DNA from: Atlanticothrix silvestris CENA357
GTDB taxonomy: Bacteria; Cyanobacteriota; Cyanobacteriia; Cyanobacteriales; Nostocaceae
NCBI RefSeq assembly: GCF_016056295.1
Contig: NZ_JAECZB010000030.1
Coordinates: 757-40,442, forward strand
Direction: 5' to 3'
Length of the DNA: 39,686 nt
The position numbers were made by a program, and so were the translations under genes. Shown here piece after piece: positions 24,062 through 33,925 of the stretch; position 1 is the first letter of the stretch, and each line of letters begins with the position of its first letter. The notes beneath the pieces are model-generated. The model saw only the letters and a list, made by a program, of their open reading frames with translations, was not told the origin of the DNA and did not search any database.

Positions 24062-25249
24062 CTACCATACAATCTGCGATCGCTCTCGTACAACTCGCTG
24101 ATAAACATCTTCTGTTTGTTTGGCTAGTTTTGGCCAGCTAAAGCGTTTCTCTAAATCCTTGTAAGCATTATCAATCAACCATTGTCGATAACCGGGATTT
24201 TTCAAAACTTCTAAAATTCCCCAAGCTAAAGACTCAGGATTATTGACCCAGGTAACAACACCTGTTCTAGCGTGTTTTACTACTTCTGGAAAACCCCCTG
24301 TATTGGAAACCACCACGGGAACACGAGAAGCAAAGCTTTCTAAAGCAACAATACCAAAGGGTTCATAAAGACTGGGAAAAACAGCACAGTCAGCTACGGT
24401 TTGGAATTTATCTAAATATTCATCTGAAAGAAAGCCGGTAAAATAGCACTTATGCCAAATTCCTAAATCCCAGGCTTGACGCTTGAGATGGTCAGTATTG
24501 CCACCACCAACGATGACAAATTTAACGTTACCCCCCATTTCCCAAAGTACTGTGGGAGCAGCATTAAGCAACACAGGTACACCTTTTTCATAAGTCATAC
24601 GACCGACATAGTAAACAATTTTTTCATGTTCTTCAGCAAATTGCTGGCGAAAAGCTTGAGCATGAAAATCTTCGTGGTGTTGTTTTTTTTCGGCTCGGAT
24701 ACCGTTATAAATCACATCGATTTTGTTCCAAGGACTGTGTAACGCTCGTTCTACTTCTTGCCGCATATAATCGCTGCAAACAATAATCCGCCAAGCATTG
24801 TAGGCAAGTAAGTTTTCTTTGCCACTAATATATCCTTGAATGTCAGTATGAATACCGTTATAACGCCCATATTCGGTAGCATGAATTGTGGCAATTAAAG
24901 GTATTTTAAAATTATGCTTGAGAGCGATCGCAGCATCCCCTACTAACCAATCATGAGCATGGATTAAATCAAACGGCCCTTCTTCCAAAATTAATTTACC
25001 GCCATGATGTCCCATACTCTGGTTAAGATTAACCACCCAGTGAAAAAAGTCATTACTAATTCCCACTGGGACTCGATGTACATGTATTCCTTCGACTACT
25101 TCATACATCGATGCCTGACCAAACTCCGCTGTAATCAGGTGAATTTCATGTCCTAGTTTTACTAGTTCTGGGTACAATTCCGCAACGTGACGCGCAATCC
25201 CTCCAACTATCCTCGGCGGAAATTCCCAACTCAGTACCAGTACTTTCAT
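24062..25249 (-). CDS. GT4-family glycosyltransferase
   Basis: The 395-residue retaining GT-B glycosyltransferase starts MKVLVLSWEFPPRIVGGIARHV, which has the glycogen-synthase-like Gly-rich N-terminal loop. It continues with DLIHAHDWLVGDAAIALKH and IATIHATEYGRYNG, and has the donor-binding C-terminal motif EPFGIVALESFASRVPVVVSNTGGFPEVV (E-x7-E). Length is typical. The donor sugar and acceptor are not readable from sequence; family members build polysaccharide, glycolipid or maltosyl products. About 415 bp upstream on the same strand is an AGE-type epimerase, which could share carbohydrate metabolism but not clearly the same transcript. Confidence 0.9.
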   Translation of the reverse strand: MKVLVLSWEFPPRIVGGIARHVAELYPELVKLGHEIHLITAEFGQASMYEVVEGIHVHRVPVGISNDFFHWVVNLNQSMGHHGGKLILEEGPFDLIHAHDWLVGDAAIALKHNFKIPLIATIHATEYGRYNGIHTDIQGYISGKENLLAYNAWRIIVCSDYMRQEVERALHSPWNKIDVIYNGIRAEKKQHHEDFHAQAFRQQFAEEHEKIVYYVGRMTYEKGVPVLLNAAPTVLWEMGGNVKFVIVGGGNTDHLKRQAWDLGIWHKCYFTGFLSDEYLDKFQTVADCAVFPSLYEPFGIVALESFASRVPVVVSNTGGFPEVVKHARTGVVTWVNNPESLAWGILEVLKNPGYRQWLIDNAYKDLEKRFSWPKLAKQTEDVYQRVVRERSQIVW

Positions 25250-25664
25250 ATACTAGACTCCCCATACTTTATAAAGTATCTAAAAAACTACGTTTATCTA
25301 AAAATACAAGAGTGGTAATTGCCGTGAGTATATTTACTAAAACTTTTAGATTTTTTAACAGTTTTTTGATAAAGCCGATTATAAACATAAGGTTATCAAC
25401 GCTGAAGAAATCAGCAAATACCTTATGAAACATCTCAGAAGATTAACTTATAAAAGGCTAATTGTAAGGAAGTATCTTACCCCCTTTCCTGAGCCAAGAG
25501 TCAAGAGCTATACAGCATATTTCTTATGAAGAAAGTACATTACGCTCGCCCCTAGCCCCTAGTCTTTAGCCCCTTTCTTCTTAAAAGGTGTACTACACCC
25601 AGCAAAGAAACGCTATATCAATACGGTTCGGATAAAATACCCCACCTGAGTTTTTTAACAAAAA
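25250..25664. other. Intergenic region with low-complexity CCCCTAG runs
   Basis: AT-rich spacer of 415 bp. It contains GCCCCTAGCCCCTAGTC-type runs (about 25549-25572) and TTCTTATGAAGAAA at 25523-25536. No gene seen. It should carry the glycosyltransferase promoter. Confidence 0.5.
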
Positions 25665-26846
25665 TTAAACTGTCTTTGCACTCAACATTTCAAACTGCTG
25701 CCAACAAAGATACAGCGCACGGGGTACGTGGAAACAGCCCTTCCATTTGCCACCTTTGAGATTTAATAGCACTTCTCCACGGCGATTAAGGTAGCCAAAC
25801 CACTCACCAAATTCGCGATCGGCAAAGTGTGACCAAGCGTAATCATGCATCTTTTGATACCATTCCCAACACTCTTCACGTCCGGTCAAATGATAGCCCA
25901 TTGCCAATGCTACCAAAGACTCTAGGTGAACCCACCACAACTTTTGATCCCATTCCAGTTGTTGTGGGGGATGACCATCTGCATCCATAAAGTAGTATAG
26001 TCCGCTGTATTCACTATCCCAAGCAAAGTTGAGGATGTTTAGCACCACATCAACGGCTTGGTTAATGGTTTTGGTGTCGTTTTTACGGCGGGCAATGTCC
26101 ATGATAAACCACATAGCTTCGATGCCATGACCAGGGTTAATTAACCTTCCTTCAAAACAGTCAATGTGGGAACCATTAGGAGCAACGTTTTCGTACATCA
26201 GTCCCCGTTCTGGGTCAAAAAAATCACTCATCACTTCTTGAACAGTCGCAGCCAAGACATTCTCTAGAGTTTCAGTCGCCAGCAACCATTCCATTTCCAA
26301 AGTTAAGTTAGCTAAAATCATCGGTACAGCTAACGATTTCATTGGACGCGTGCCAGGATAAGTCTTGTTATATTTGCCTTTTGGATTGTTCTGGCGGCGC
26401 AAAACATTATTGTAAGCTTGCATAGCCACATCCTTAGCCCAATCTTCGCCAGAGGCTAGGGCGTATTGGCTAAATGCCATCGCTGCAAAGCAATCCGAAA
26501 AGATATTATAAGGCTCAACCAACGGTTTCCCTTCACGGGTTAGAGCAAAGTACCAGTTACCATCACCATCTCGACCATGTTGGGCAAGAAAATTAGCACC
26601 GTTGCTAGCAATAGAGAGCCAATTTTCATTTTTTTCTAGTTGGTTGTACAACATGGAAAAAGTCCACACTTGGCGATTTTGTAACCAGATAAATTTATCT
26701 GTGTCATAAACTTTACCCTGGCGATCTAAACAGGTAAAATAACCACCTTGTTGCCAGTCAAGGGAGTGTTTTTCCCAAAATGGTAGTACATCGTTTAAAA
26801 GAGCAGTTTTGTAAAGTTCTGCCAGTGCTTTAAAGTTATGCCCCAT
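25665..26846 (-). CDS. AGE-family epimerase (N-acylglucosamine 2-epimerase type)
   Basis: The 393-residue (alpha/alpha)6-barrel protein is predicted to interconvert N-acetylglucosamine and N-acetylmannosamine or a related sugar pair. Active-site features of the family are present: H240 in [26 protein letters not shown], and H373 in [15 protein letters not shown], close in position to the His residues of the characterised Anabaena enzyme (about 388 residues). The Trp- and aromatic-rich [20 protein letters not shown] near the N terminus lines the sugar pocket. The gene appears to be a single unit. Substrate is inferred; other AGE-superfamily activities (mannose or cellobiose 2-epimerase) are possible but less likely. 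Confidence 0.88.
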   Translation of the reverse strand: MGHNFKALAELYKTALLNDVLPFWEKHSLDWQQGGYFTCLDRQGKVYDTDKFIWLQNRQVWTFSMLYNQLEKNENWLSIASNGANFLAQHGRDGDGNWYFALTREGKPLVEPYNIFSDCFAAMAFSQYALASGEDWAKDVAMQAYNNVLRRQNNPKGKYNKTYPGTRPMKSLAVPMILANLTLEMEWLLATETLENVLAATVQEVMSDFFDPERGLMYENVAPNGSHIDCFEGRLINPGHGIEAMWFIMDIARRKNDTKTINQAVDVVLNILNFAWDSEYSGLYYFMDADGHPPQQLEWDQKLWWVHLESLVALAMGYHLTGREECWEWYQKMHDYAWSHFADREFGEWFGYLNRRGEVLLNLKGGKWKGCFHVPRALYLCWQQFEMLSAKTV

Positions 26847-26987
26847 AAATTTTATCTGTGGTCATAGATGTTTTACTTTTAGCTTACTTGTCTCATGGAA
26901 TGGGTATTTTTGCAAAAATATATTGATTTAGCCAAAGTAAACACAATTATAGTTTTTTAATTACTGATGTTCATATAATTTATATCA

Positions 26988-27078
26988 GGACTTACGCACC
27001 AGTAACGGAAAATTAAACCGCAGAGGACGCAGAGGACACCGAGAAATAGGAGTTTCAGAGAGTTGTTGCGTAAGTCCT
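26988..27078. mobile_element. MITE of 91 bp with perfect 12-bp TIRs (AGGACTTACGCA)
   Basis: AGGACTTACGCA (26988-26999) is perfectly complementary to TGCGTAAGTCCT (27067-27078). The interior carries AGAGGACGCAGAGGACA repeats, typical Nostocales intergenic filler, and no ORF. The flanks are TA-rich (TTTATATC on the left, ATATATAT on the right) so the target duplication cannot be set exactly. A diverged copy of one end occurs at 6971-6982. Confidence 0.8.
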
Positions 27079-27102
27079 ATATATATTAGTAAATGCACCC
27101 TA

Positions 27103-27264
27103 ATAAGATCTCAAATTTATCCATTGATGGCATGCAAAAATGAAATGATGAAACTAAGCCATCTCATCAAAATAGAAGTATTGAATGATGAATTTATTAT
27201 CCAGGCAGGCAAGACTTGGCGTGAGCTTAATCGAATGCTGCCTGCCCCACAAGAGAATACGATT
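27103..27264 (+). pseudogene. Fragment of an FAD-binding (PCMH-type) oxidase
   Basis: About 50 codons read SQIYPLMACKNEMMKLSHL followed by IEVLNDEFIIQAGKTWRELN. This matches the 'GGQ.y...gvvidms.lnki...d..i.v.aGa.wrdl...l' part of the FAD-binding type 4 domain in oxidoreductases such as cytokinin-dehydrogenase-like proteins. Both ends are missing: the 5' side meets a MITE and the 3' side runs into the end of alaS. It is a decayed fragment and not a gene. The family call is from pattern memory. Confidence 0.5.
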
Positions 27265-29905
27265 AACTCAACGCCGATCGCAAATCACTCTGCGCTTTTG
27301 CCAAAGCTTCTGGTAACTTACTCGCATCGCGTCCGCCGGCTTGGGCTAAGTTCGGTCTACCGCCGCCGCCACCGCCGCAAATCTTCGCAATAGCACCGAC
27401 AAATTTACCAGCTTGCAGTCCTTTTTTATTCACCTCTGCACTAAAGGCTGCAACTATACTTACCTTCCCGGCTTCCGGAACAGAACCTAGTACTACTGCA
27501 CCGTTACCGATTTTTTGCAGTAAGCGTTCTGCTGCAGTTTTCAAAGATTCGGGGTCAACGTCTTCGAGTTGGGCAACAATAAGTTTATGATCGCCCACTG
27601 TTTCTAAAGTGTCCAGCAAGCTATCAGATTTTGCGATCGCTAGTTGCGATTTTAGAGTTTCTAGTTGTTTCTCTGCGGTTCTCAGTTCGGTTTGCAGACT
27701 TGTGATTCTATCTGGTAGTTCTTCGGGTTTAACTTTAAAGCGATCGCTTAAATCTTTAACTACTTTATCTCGTACATTGAGATAATCTAATATCGCTGGC
27801 CCCGAAACAGCTTCTATCCGCCGCACCCCGGAAGCAACACCAGCCTCGGAAATAATCTTGAAAACGCCAATTTCCGCAGTGTTGCTGACATGGGTTCCAC
27901 CGCAGAGTTCCATTGACACGCCAGGGAAATCGATGACGCGGACTTCATCACCGTATTTTTCTCCAAACATGGCTACAGCGCCTTTAGCTTTGGCCTCTGC
28001 TAAAGGTAAGACTTCCACATTCGCAGCATGTGCTTCAGCAATCCAAGTGTTTACTTGTTCCTCAATTTGTTGGACTTCTTCAGCTGTCAAAGCGCGAGGA
28101 CAGTTGAAGTCAAAGCGCAACCTGTCAAAGGAAACCAAAGAACCAGCTTGTGATATCCCTTCATCAACTATTTTTTTCAACGCTGCTTGCAGTAAATGCG
28201 TTGCGGTATGGTTAGCTTGGGCGCGACGACGACAAGCACGATCAATTTGGGCGGTGACGGTATCACCTACGCGCAGTGTACCGCGTTCGATGTGTCCCAA
28301 GTGGATGAAGAAATCAGATTCTTTCTTCATGTCTTCAACACGAATTACAATACCATCACCAGAAATATAACCGCGATCGCCGATTTGTCCCCCAGATTCA
28401 GCATAAAATGGTGTTTGATCAAGGACAATTTGCACTTGAGTCCCCGCTTCTGCTGCTTCTTGAGAAACTCCATCTACTAATATTGCTTCAACTTTCGCTG
28501 TCGCCGCAGGTTGGGTATATCCTAAAAACTCGGTGGCGTGGATGTGTTCTGCTAGCTTATCGAGGGAACTTTGCACAGTTAAATCGATGGTTTCGTGGGC
28601 TGCTTTGGCACGTTCCACCTGCTTTTGCATTTCTACATTAAAGCCTGCCTCATCAACGGTGAGATTGTTTTCCTCGGCAATTTCTTGAGTCAGTTCTAGG
28701 GGGAAACCGTAGGTGTCATACAGGGTAAAGGCGCTTTCACCGCTAATGAAGGTTTTTCCTTGCTGTTTTACCTCTTGAATGATTTCTTCTAGGAGTTTTT
28801 CGCCTCTATCTAAAGTTTTAAGAAAATTTGATTCTTCCCGTTGCAATTCGGCTTTAATTGCGGCTTCTCGTTGACGCACATTGGGGTAAGCTGATTCTGA
28901 AAGAGCGATCGCAGTTTCGGCAACTTGGGTGATAAATTCCCCACTAATCCCAATTAATCGCCCATGACGCACTACCCGCCGAATTAATCGCCGCAACACA
29001 TAACCCCGTCCCACATTAGAGGCGCGGATTTCATCAGCAATCATGTGAACAACAGCGCGAACATGATCTCCAATCACTTTTAAGGAGACTTTGGTTGTCT
29101 CGTCGCTGCTGTGGTAGTCAATACCAGCAATTTGCGCTGCTGTTTGAATGATAGGAAAAATTAAGTCAGTTTCGTAGTTATTTGGAACTTGTTGGAGAAT
29201 TTGCGCCATTCTCTCCAAACCCATCCCAGTATCGATGTTTTTATTTTGCAGTGGTGTTAAGTTACCGGACGCGTCACGGTTATATTGCATGAAGACGAGG
29301 TTATAAAACTCGATAAATCGGGAATCGTCTTCTAAATCAATGTTGTCGTCGCCGCGTTCGGGGTGGAAGTCGTAATATATCTCCGAACAAGGGCCACAAG
29401 GGCCTGTAGCACCCATAGCCCAAAAGTTATCATCTGCACCCATGCGTTTAATTCTGGCTGCTGGGACACCAATTTGATCACGCCAAATATTAAAGGCTTC
29501 ATCATCTTCTTCAAAGACGCTGACAACTAGGTTGTTGGGAGAAAATCCAAAAATTTGTGTGGAGATTTCCCAACCCCAGGCGATCGCTTGTTCTTTAAAA
29601 TAATCACCAAAGCTAAAGTTACCCAGCATCTCAAAAAATGTGTGATGCCGTTTGGTGCGTCCGACATTTTCAATATCGTTGGTGCGGATGCATTTTTGGG
29701 AAGTAGTAGCCCGCTTAAATTCTGGCGTGCGCTGTCCTAAGAATATAGGTTTAAATGGTACCATCCCCGCGATCGTCAGCAGCACGGTTGGGTCTTCTGG
29801 CACAAGGGAGGCACTTGGGAGAATCTGGTGTCCTCGCCCAGCAAAGAAATCAAGGAATAAGTTGCGAATTTCGTTACCGCTGAGTTTCTGGGGATTAGAA
29901 GACAT
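27263..29905 (-). CDS. alaS: Alanyl-tRNA synthetase
   Basis: The 880-residue class II synthetase attaches alanine to tRNA-Ala and edits Ser/Gly-tRNA-Ala. The N-terminal catalytic core starts [20 protein letters not shown] and includes [20 protein letters not shown] and [12 protein letters not shown]. The editing domain has the zinc-binding set H566-TAT-H570 and C668-GGT-H672. The C-terminal C-Ala domain ends in the Gly-rich [17 protein letters not shown] followed by a helix. Length is normal for bacteria. Essential, single-gene unit. It overlaps the edge of an oxidase fragment at its 3' end on the other strand. Confidence 0.97.
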   Translation of the reverse strand: MSSNPQKLSGNEIRNLFLDFFAGRGHQILPSASLVPEDPTVLLTIAGMVPFKPIFLGQRTPEFKRATTSQKCIRTNDIENVGRTKRHHTFFEMLGNFSFGDYFKEQAIAWGWEISTQIFGFSPNNLVVSVFEEDDEAFNIWRDQIGVPAARIKRMGADDNFWAMGATGPCGPCSEIYYDFHPERGDDNIDLEDDSRFIEFYNLVFMQYNRDASGNLTPLQNKNIDTGMGLERMAQILQQVPNNYETDLIFPIIQTAAQIAGIDYHSSDETTKVSLKVIGDHVRAVVHMIADEIRASNVGRGYVLRRLIRRVVRHGRLIGISGEFITQVAETAIALSESAYPNVRQREAAIKAELQREESNFLKTLDRGEKLLEEIIQEVKQQGKTFISGESAFTLYDTYGFPLELTQEIAEENNLTVDEAGFNVEMQKQVERAKAAHETIDLTVQSSLDKLAEHIHATEFLGYTQPAATAKVEAILVDGVSQEAAEAGTQVQIVLDQTPFYAESGGQIGDRGYISGDGIVIRVEDMKKESDFFIHLGHIERGTLRVGDTVTAQIDRACRRRAQANHTATHLLQAALKKIVDEGISQAGSLVSFDRLRFDFNCPRALTAEEVQQIEEQVNTWIAEAHAANVEVLPLAEAKAKGAVAMFGEKYGDEVRVIDFPGVSMELCGGTHVSNTAEIGVFKIISEAGVASGVRRIEAVSGPAILDYLNVRDKVVKDLSDRFKVKPEELPDRITSLQTELRTAEKQLETLKSQLAIAKSDSLLDTLETVGDHKLIVAQLEDVDPESLKTAAERLLQKIGNGAVVLGSVPEAGKVSIVAAFSAEVNKKGLQAGKFVGAIAKICGGGGGGRPNLAQAGGRDASKLPEALAKAQSDLRSALS

Positions 29906-30170
29906 GGGTGGACTGAAGTATTAAGTATTTAAGTATGAAGTGTGAAGCATGAAGCAGCTAGTTATTTTTTCGTACTTCATCTCTCACTTTTTGGCTAGCT
30001 TTATATATTTTTGCATTTTGTTTCGTTTTGCTGCCAGTAAATTTTGCTGGTGGGTAGTTATGTCCTACTGGTACGTACTGTTCTAACTTCAGTAAGATGT
30101 GCGATCGCTACTCGTACTAATACTATTAATATCTTCAATAGAAATTAAGATTTTATTTATGAGGTAAGTA

Positions 30171-30371
30171 ATGTCACTCAAACTGCAAGTTCCAGATATT
30201 GCCTGTGATGCCTGTGCAACGAAAATTACCGAGTCTATTCACACAATGGAACCTGATGCTCAGGTAAATGTAGATGTGAACTCCAAAACTGTTACTGTGG
30301 ATTCTGCGGCTTCGGAAGAGTCTATCAAACAGGTAATTGTTGCTGCTGGTTACAAGATAGAAGGCTATTAA
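30171..30371 (+). CDS. Atx1-like copper chaperone (HMA domain)
   Basis: This 66-residue single-domain protein has the ferredoxin-like HMA fold. The Cu(I)-binding motif is IACDACATKI (C12 and C15, MxCxxC-like with Ile-Ala replacing Met). It closely follows the pattern of Synechocystis ScAtx1 (TIACEACAEAVT), which delivers copper to the P-type ATPases that supply plastocyanin and cytochrome oxidase. ScAtx1 has a His at loop 5 (AGHEVE); here the equivalent is Tyr (AGYKIEGY), the residue more usual in bacterial CopZ. A GAGG Shine-Dalgarno precedes ATG 30171. No copper ATPase is in the window. An inverted repeat about 60 bp downstream may end the transcript. Confidence 0.88.
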   Translation: MSLKLQVPDIACDACATKITESIHTMEPDAQVNVDVNSKTVTVDSAASEESIKQVIVAAGYKIEGY

Positions 30372-30429
30372 TCATACTTTCTAAATTTTGTATAAAGTTT
30401 AGATAACCTAGCTAATATCAGACAATTTA

Positions 30430-30492
30430 TCCTCGATAACTCCATCTATTAACTAGACGAAATAGTAAGCAATAAACAGGTTTTATCGAGGA
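30430..30492. repeat. Inverted repeat TCCTCGATAA / TTATCGAGGA
   Basis: Perfect 10-bp arms (30430-30439 and 30483-30492) enclose 43 nt containing a smaller CTATT/AATAG stem. A T6 run follows at 30506-30511. It lies about 60 bp after the copper chaperone stop and could act as a weak terminator or structured 3' end. Confidence 0.45.
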
Positions 30493-30650
30493 TGTTGTTA
30501 AGTAATTTTTTATGTATATTTACTTGATATTTGGATAATCTAGAACAAAAATACAAATTATTTTATGATTATGCACAAATATAGTAATCAAATTTAAAAA
30601 TATAATTAAGCACATAACTTAAATAAGTGTATATACTAATATATTATTCA

Positions 30651-30680
30651 AAAGCAGCTTCCTTTAAGGGAAGCTGCTTT
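30651..30680. terminator. Strong stem-loop AAAGCAGCTTCC / GGAAGCTGCTTT
   Basis: The perfect 12-bp stem has a 6-nt TTTAAG loop. Read on plus, the sequence after it (ATCACTTTATGG) is only mildly T-rich; on minus the stem is followed by TGAATAATAT. It may be a terminator or the end of a small RNA. It lies in the middle of a 766-bp spacer, far (280 bp) from the nearest stop codon. Confidence 0.5.
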
Positions 30681-31137
30681 ATCACTTTATGGTATATAAC
30701 ACTTGTTGTATTTAGGACACATCTCGGTTTTTACGGATAAAATAAATTTTTTATTTTATTTTAAGATTTATCGTTAACTCAATATTCTGTCTTTATATAT
30801 TTAGTGGAATATAAATTGCTGATTTTGGCAATGCTTTTAGATAACTAACACCTGGTAATTACAGTATTCATTTGTTCCTGGAAGATGAGATTCAGTATTT
30901 ATACTGTTTTAAAAGAAATATAGAACAGCAGAAATTAATTATCAGAGAATAAGGTGTTAAAAATTGTCATAAACGCAACACATTAAGAGGAGATTAAAAT
31001 TATTAGGTGATTATGAATTTAGCGCTAAGACTATCAAATATAGGGTAATAGCTCTGTGAAAAAAATACCGAATATATTCTATTATTCGGAATAAATACTA
31101 GTAAGTTTTAGCTTGAAATAGGGCGCAAAGCACAGCA

Positions 31138-32163
31138 ATGAAGATTTCCATTCTGGTCTTTGGAAGTAATAACTTTCTTGCCACACTTCCCGATCATATC
31201 CGTAATACAACCGCTTATATTTTAGAAGTTATTACTGATGCCCATCAGGCAGTAGCGCACATTCAAATTACGCCGCCCGATATCATACTTGTGCAGGCTA
31301 GTCTGGATGGCAGCATACAACTGTGTGGCTGGTTAAAAGAACAGACCCAGCTATCTTGGATATACTCTATTTTCCTAGAGGATCGTCCTGAAGAACTGGC
31401 TAATAGAAGTAAATATGGCTGGGAGTGGGAATTGCAGATGACAGCTATCATCCTGAATCAAGGAGCTGATGCTTATATTTGGCAGCTTCCTGAAGACAAG
31501 ATAGGCCATTCTTGGACAGGCTCAACAGCAACTGAGTACCTAATACTTGCTCATTTGACAGTTGGTTTGCGTAAAGCGCAAAAGTATCGTGATCTAATTC
31601 AGAAAAATGATTTGTTGTCAGCGATCGCTTTAGCTGATTCGTTAACAGAACTTAATAATCGTCGAGCGTTGGAATGGGATTTACCCAGACAAATTCAAAA
31701 AGCTCAAAATCACGGTATACCTTTGAGTTTGATTATTTTAGATGTCGACTATTTTAAGAAAGTTAACGATACCTATGGTCACTTAGTTGGCGATCGCCTC
31801 TTGCAGTTACTATGTAGCCGACTGCGGCATAATCTACGGTCACAAGATACCGCATTTCGTTATGGTGGCGAAGAATTTGTAGTAGTTCTTGCTCATACCA
31901 CAGGTAACGAAGCACTATTAGTAGCGGATCGCCTCAATCGTGTAGTTAGCGAGCAACCATTCGTCATTAACAGTCAACTAACTATTGATATTACTATTAG
32001 CTTGGGCACTGCTAGCCTAGAAGTCGGTGACGATGATAAAGGACTTAGCCTACTGCATCGCGCTGATCAATGCTTGTTTCATGCTAAAGCTACTGGGCGT
32101 AACCAAGCTATTAGTTGGGAATATTTATCTCGTTTTTCACATCTGCAAGCTGTGTCTTCTTAA
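31138..32163 (+). CDS. Diguanylate cyclase with degenerate receiver-like domain
   Basis: The 341-residue signalling protein has an N-terminal receiver-like fold (about 1-125) and a C-terminal GGDEF domain (about 165-325). The active site is GGEEF (residues 243-247) and the allosteric c-di-GMP inhibitory I-site RSQD (234-237) lies 5 residues upstream, so it should make c-di-GMP from two GTP with product inhibition. The receiver lacks the phospho-acceptor: the usual LLD position reads Gln in PPDIILVQASLDG. Response to phosphorylation is therefore unlikely. The output is probably motility, aggregation or matrix control (inference). Ends 23 bp from a convergent gene. Confidence 0.9.
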   Translation: MKISILVFGSNNFLATLPDHIRNTTAYILEVITDAHQAVAHIQITPPDIILVQASLDGSIQLCGWLKEQTQLSWIYSIFLEDRPEELANRSKYGWEWELQMTAIILNQGADAYIWQLPEDKIGHSWTGSTATEYLILAHLTVGLRKAQKYRDLIQKNDLLSAIALADSLTELNNRRALEWDLPRQIQKAQNHGIPLSLIILDVDYFKKVNDTYGHLVGDRLLQLLCSRLRHNLRSQDTAFRYGGEEFVVVLAHTTGNEALLVADRLNRVVSEQPFVINSQLTIDITISLGTASLEVGDDDKGLSLLHRADQCLFHAKATGRNQAISWEYLSRFSHLQAVSS

Positions 32164-32186
32164 GCTAAAATATCTTTTTCATTGTA

Positions 32187-33599
32187 TTATTTGTAAAGGA
32201 TTTTATGAATCTGGTTTGCTTCATCTAATATTTTTTCAACTCCAGAATCAGCAATACCTTTAACATAGTTAATTTTGATTTCTTCTAACATATCGATTAG
32301 TAAAGATTGAAATTCTTGAGTGTTATGCTTTTTCTGTAATTCCATTTCTAATACATCACGAAAATTTGTCATGAGACGAGAGGTAAGTTCTGCTGCGACT
32401 GGATCTGACAACGCTTTAGTTAAATTTTTATAAGCTGATTGAGATAAATTGCGAGCTAGCTTTTCTGTTAGTTGATTCGGTAAATGATTAAGACCAGGTA
32501 TATTTTGTATTTGTTGGTAAGCTGGAGAATCTTTGAAGGTGCTTGCAATAGTATGATGTATCAAGGCTTCTAAGTTAGGCTGGACTTGAGGTAAAACATC
32601 ATAGATACCGATGTTGACTAAACGAGTAGCTATAAATTTTACTTCGTTCCTTTCATTGACTTGAACGTAAGGTTTGCGGGTTTCAGGATGAAATAACCAG
32701 CGTGCCAACTCACCCTGACGAATAGTATCTTGCATCTGATCAATCAACTGAATGCCTACCATTTCAGTGATTTCTTCAGCAAAACTCACTGCAAAGTCAT
32801 GGTTAAGTTGCGATCGCAAAGGCTCAAGATTTAACAAATCAGCTTGGTAGAGACGAATAGTTACCGGAATAATCCGTAACCAACGCCAGAAGGGAAGTAA
32901 TAAAAATATATCGTACCAGCGTCGTAGCATCGCTTCCAACCAGTTTAAATTAGGATTACGACGACTGATGTAAAAAGTTCGTGCCAAAAAGTCCAAAGCA
33001 AAAATGATTACAAATGGTAAATCAATCAACCAAAAATGATTGACAAAGTTGCCGAATCTGCCAATATCACGATAATAATTACTTTGAATCAGAGGTCTAA
33101 TTTTAGAATTAAAAAAGTTAATTTCTGATTGCCAATTCTGTTGTGATAAATAAGCTTGACTCCAAAATTTAGTAAATGCTTCTCTAGCAAATTGTTCATT
33201 TGTACGCAAACGAATTTCATGTTTAATTTTGGCTAAAGTACCGCTTTTATTCACCGCATCAAACGGATTATCCTCAATCATGCGGCTACTGAGAAGACGT
33301 AATTCCTCAAGCAAGCTTTCTACTGGGGGTGAGGACAAACCAGTTTGTAAAACCTGTGTTTCTAATTCTGTAACCTTGTTGAGGTAGTTTTGCGTTTCTG
33401 GGTGGGGTTGAATGTCTTCAATAGGGTCATATACCTGGGTCAGACTTGGCAATACTTGTAAATATAAATCACGCAAATGTATGTAGGTCATGTCAAAAAC
33501 GACCAAACATAAGTTCAGCAATGCCAAGATGGCAATTATTCTTTCAAACCAACGGTTACGATAAACAGGATCTTTTTTTATGTCTTTTTTTGATGTCAT
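32187..33599 (-). CDS. Membrane protein with voltage-sensor-like segment
   Basis: The 470-residue protein is of unknown function. Hydrophobic segments are at about 19-42 (FERIIAILALLNLCLVVFDM), about 188-210 (HFWLIDLPFVIIFALDFLAR) and about 230-250 (WYDIFLLLPFWRWLRIIPVT). The last two with the basic IIPVTIRLYQ run resemble S2-S4 of voltage-sensor domains in ion channels. The pore helix and selectivity filter are not seen. A helical region of about 110 residues between segments 1 and 2 and a long helical C terminus (about 255-470) would be cytoplasmic or periplasmic. It looks like a cyanobacterial conserved protein. It has a long upstream spacer and is convergent with the diguanylate cyclase. 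Confidence 0.7.
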   Translation of the reverse strand: MTSKKDIKKDPVYRNRWFERIIAILALLNLCLVVFDMTYIHLRDLYLQVLPSLTQVYDPIEDIQPHPETQNYLNKVTELETQVLQTGLSSPPVESLLEELRLLSSRMIEDNPFDAVNKSGTLAKIKHEIRLRTNEQFAREAFTKFWSQAYLSQQNWQSEINFFNSKIRPLIQSNYYRDIGRFGNFVNHFWLIDLPFVIIFALDFLARTFYISRRNPNLNWLEAMLRRWYDIFLLLPFWRWLRIIPVTIRLYQADLLNLEPLRSQLNHDFAVSFAEEITEMVGIQLIDQMQDTIRQGELARWLFHPETRKPYVQVNERNEVKFIATRLVNIGIYDVLPQVQPNLEALIHHTIASTFKDSPAYQQIQNIPGLNHLPNQLTEKLARNLSQSAYKNLTKALSDPVAAELTSRLMTNFRDVLEMELQKKHNTQEFQSLLIDMLEEIKINYVKGIADSGVEKILDEANQIHKILYK

Positions 33600-33925
33600 T
33601 ACTTAATTTTTTTTGATTCCTTGCTTACATAATCTCCTTTAATAAAAAAAATTATTTTCTAAAATCTTTTATTTAAGATCAATCTTCAGAGAGATTTAAC
33701 TCCAAGCAATTAATAGTATTCTAAATAAAACTTTGGAAATAGTGCATATATAAAAATTAAGCATTTAGTCTGAAACAATTAATAACGTGGTTTTATTAGT
33801 GATTATCTCTTCCAAGGCAAATAACAACCTAAATCAAAAGGATAATTTTAGGAGGATAATTTTAGGTCGTTAATGATGAACAAGTCATTAATTATAATTA
33901 TTTAACTGAGTTTTCTCCCTTAAAA
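33600..33925. other. AT-rich intergenic region
   Basis: 326 bp with very high AT and a short direct duplication AGGATAATTTTAGG (about 33839-33865). No ORF or RNA gene visible. It lies between two minus-strand genes and should contain the promoter of the membrane-protein gene. Confidence 0.4.

Larger units (their letters stand above)
30372..31137. other. Long AT-rich intergenic region
   Basis: There is no ORF of note in 766 bp. It holds two inverted repeats (30430-30492, 30651-30680) and presumably the promoter of the diguanylate cyclase. A free-standing small RNA ending at the 30651-30680 hairpin is possible but unproven. Confidence 0.45.

Noticed and set aside
27858-28370. 170-codon plus-strand ORF opposite alaS
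   Set aside because: Antisense shadow over the conserved editing domain of alaS; composition is Ser/Thr/Ala-rich with no domain.
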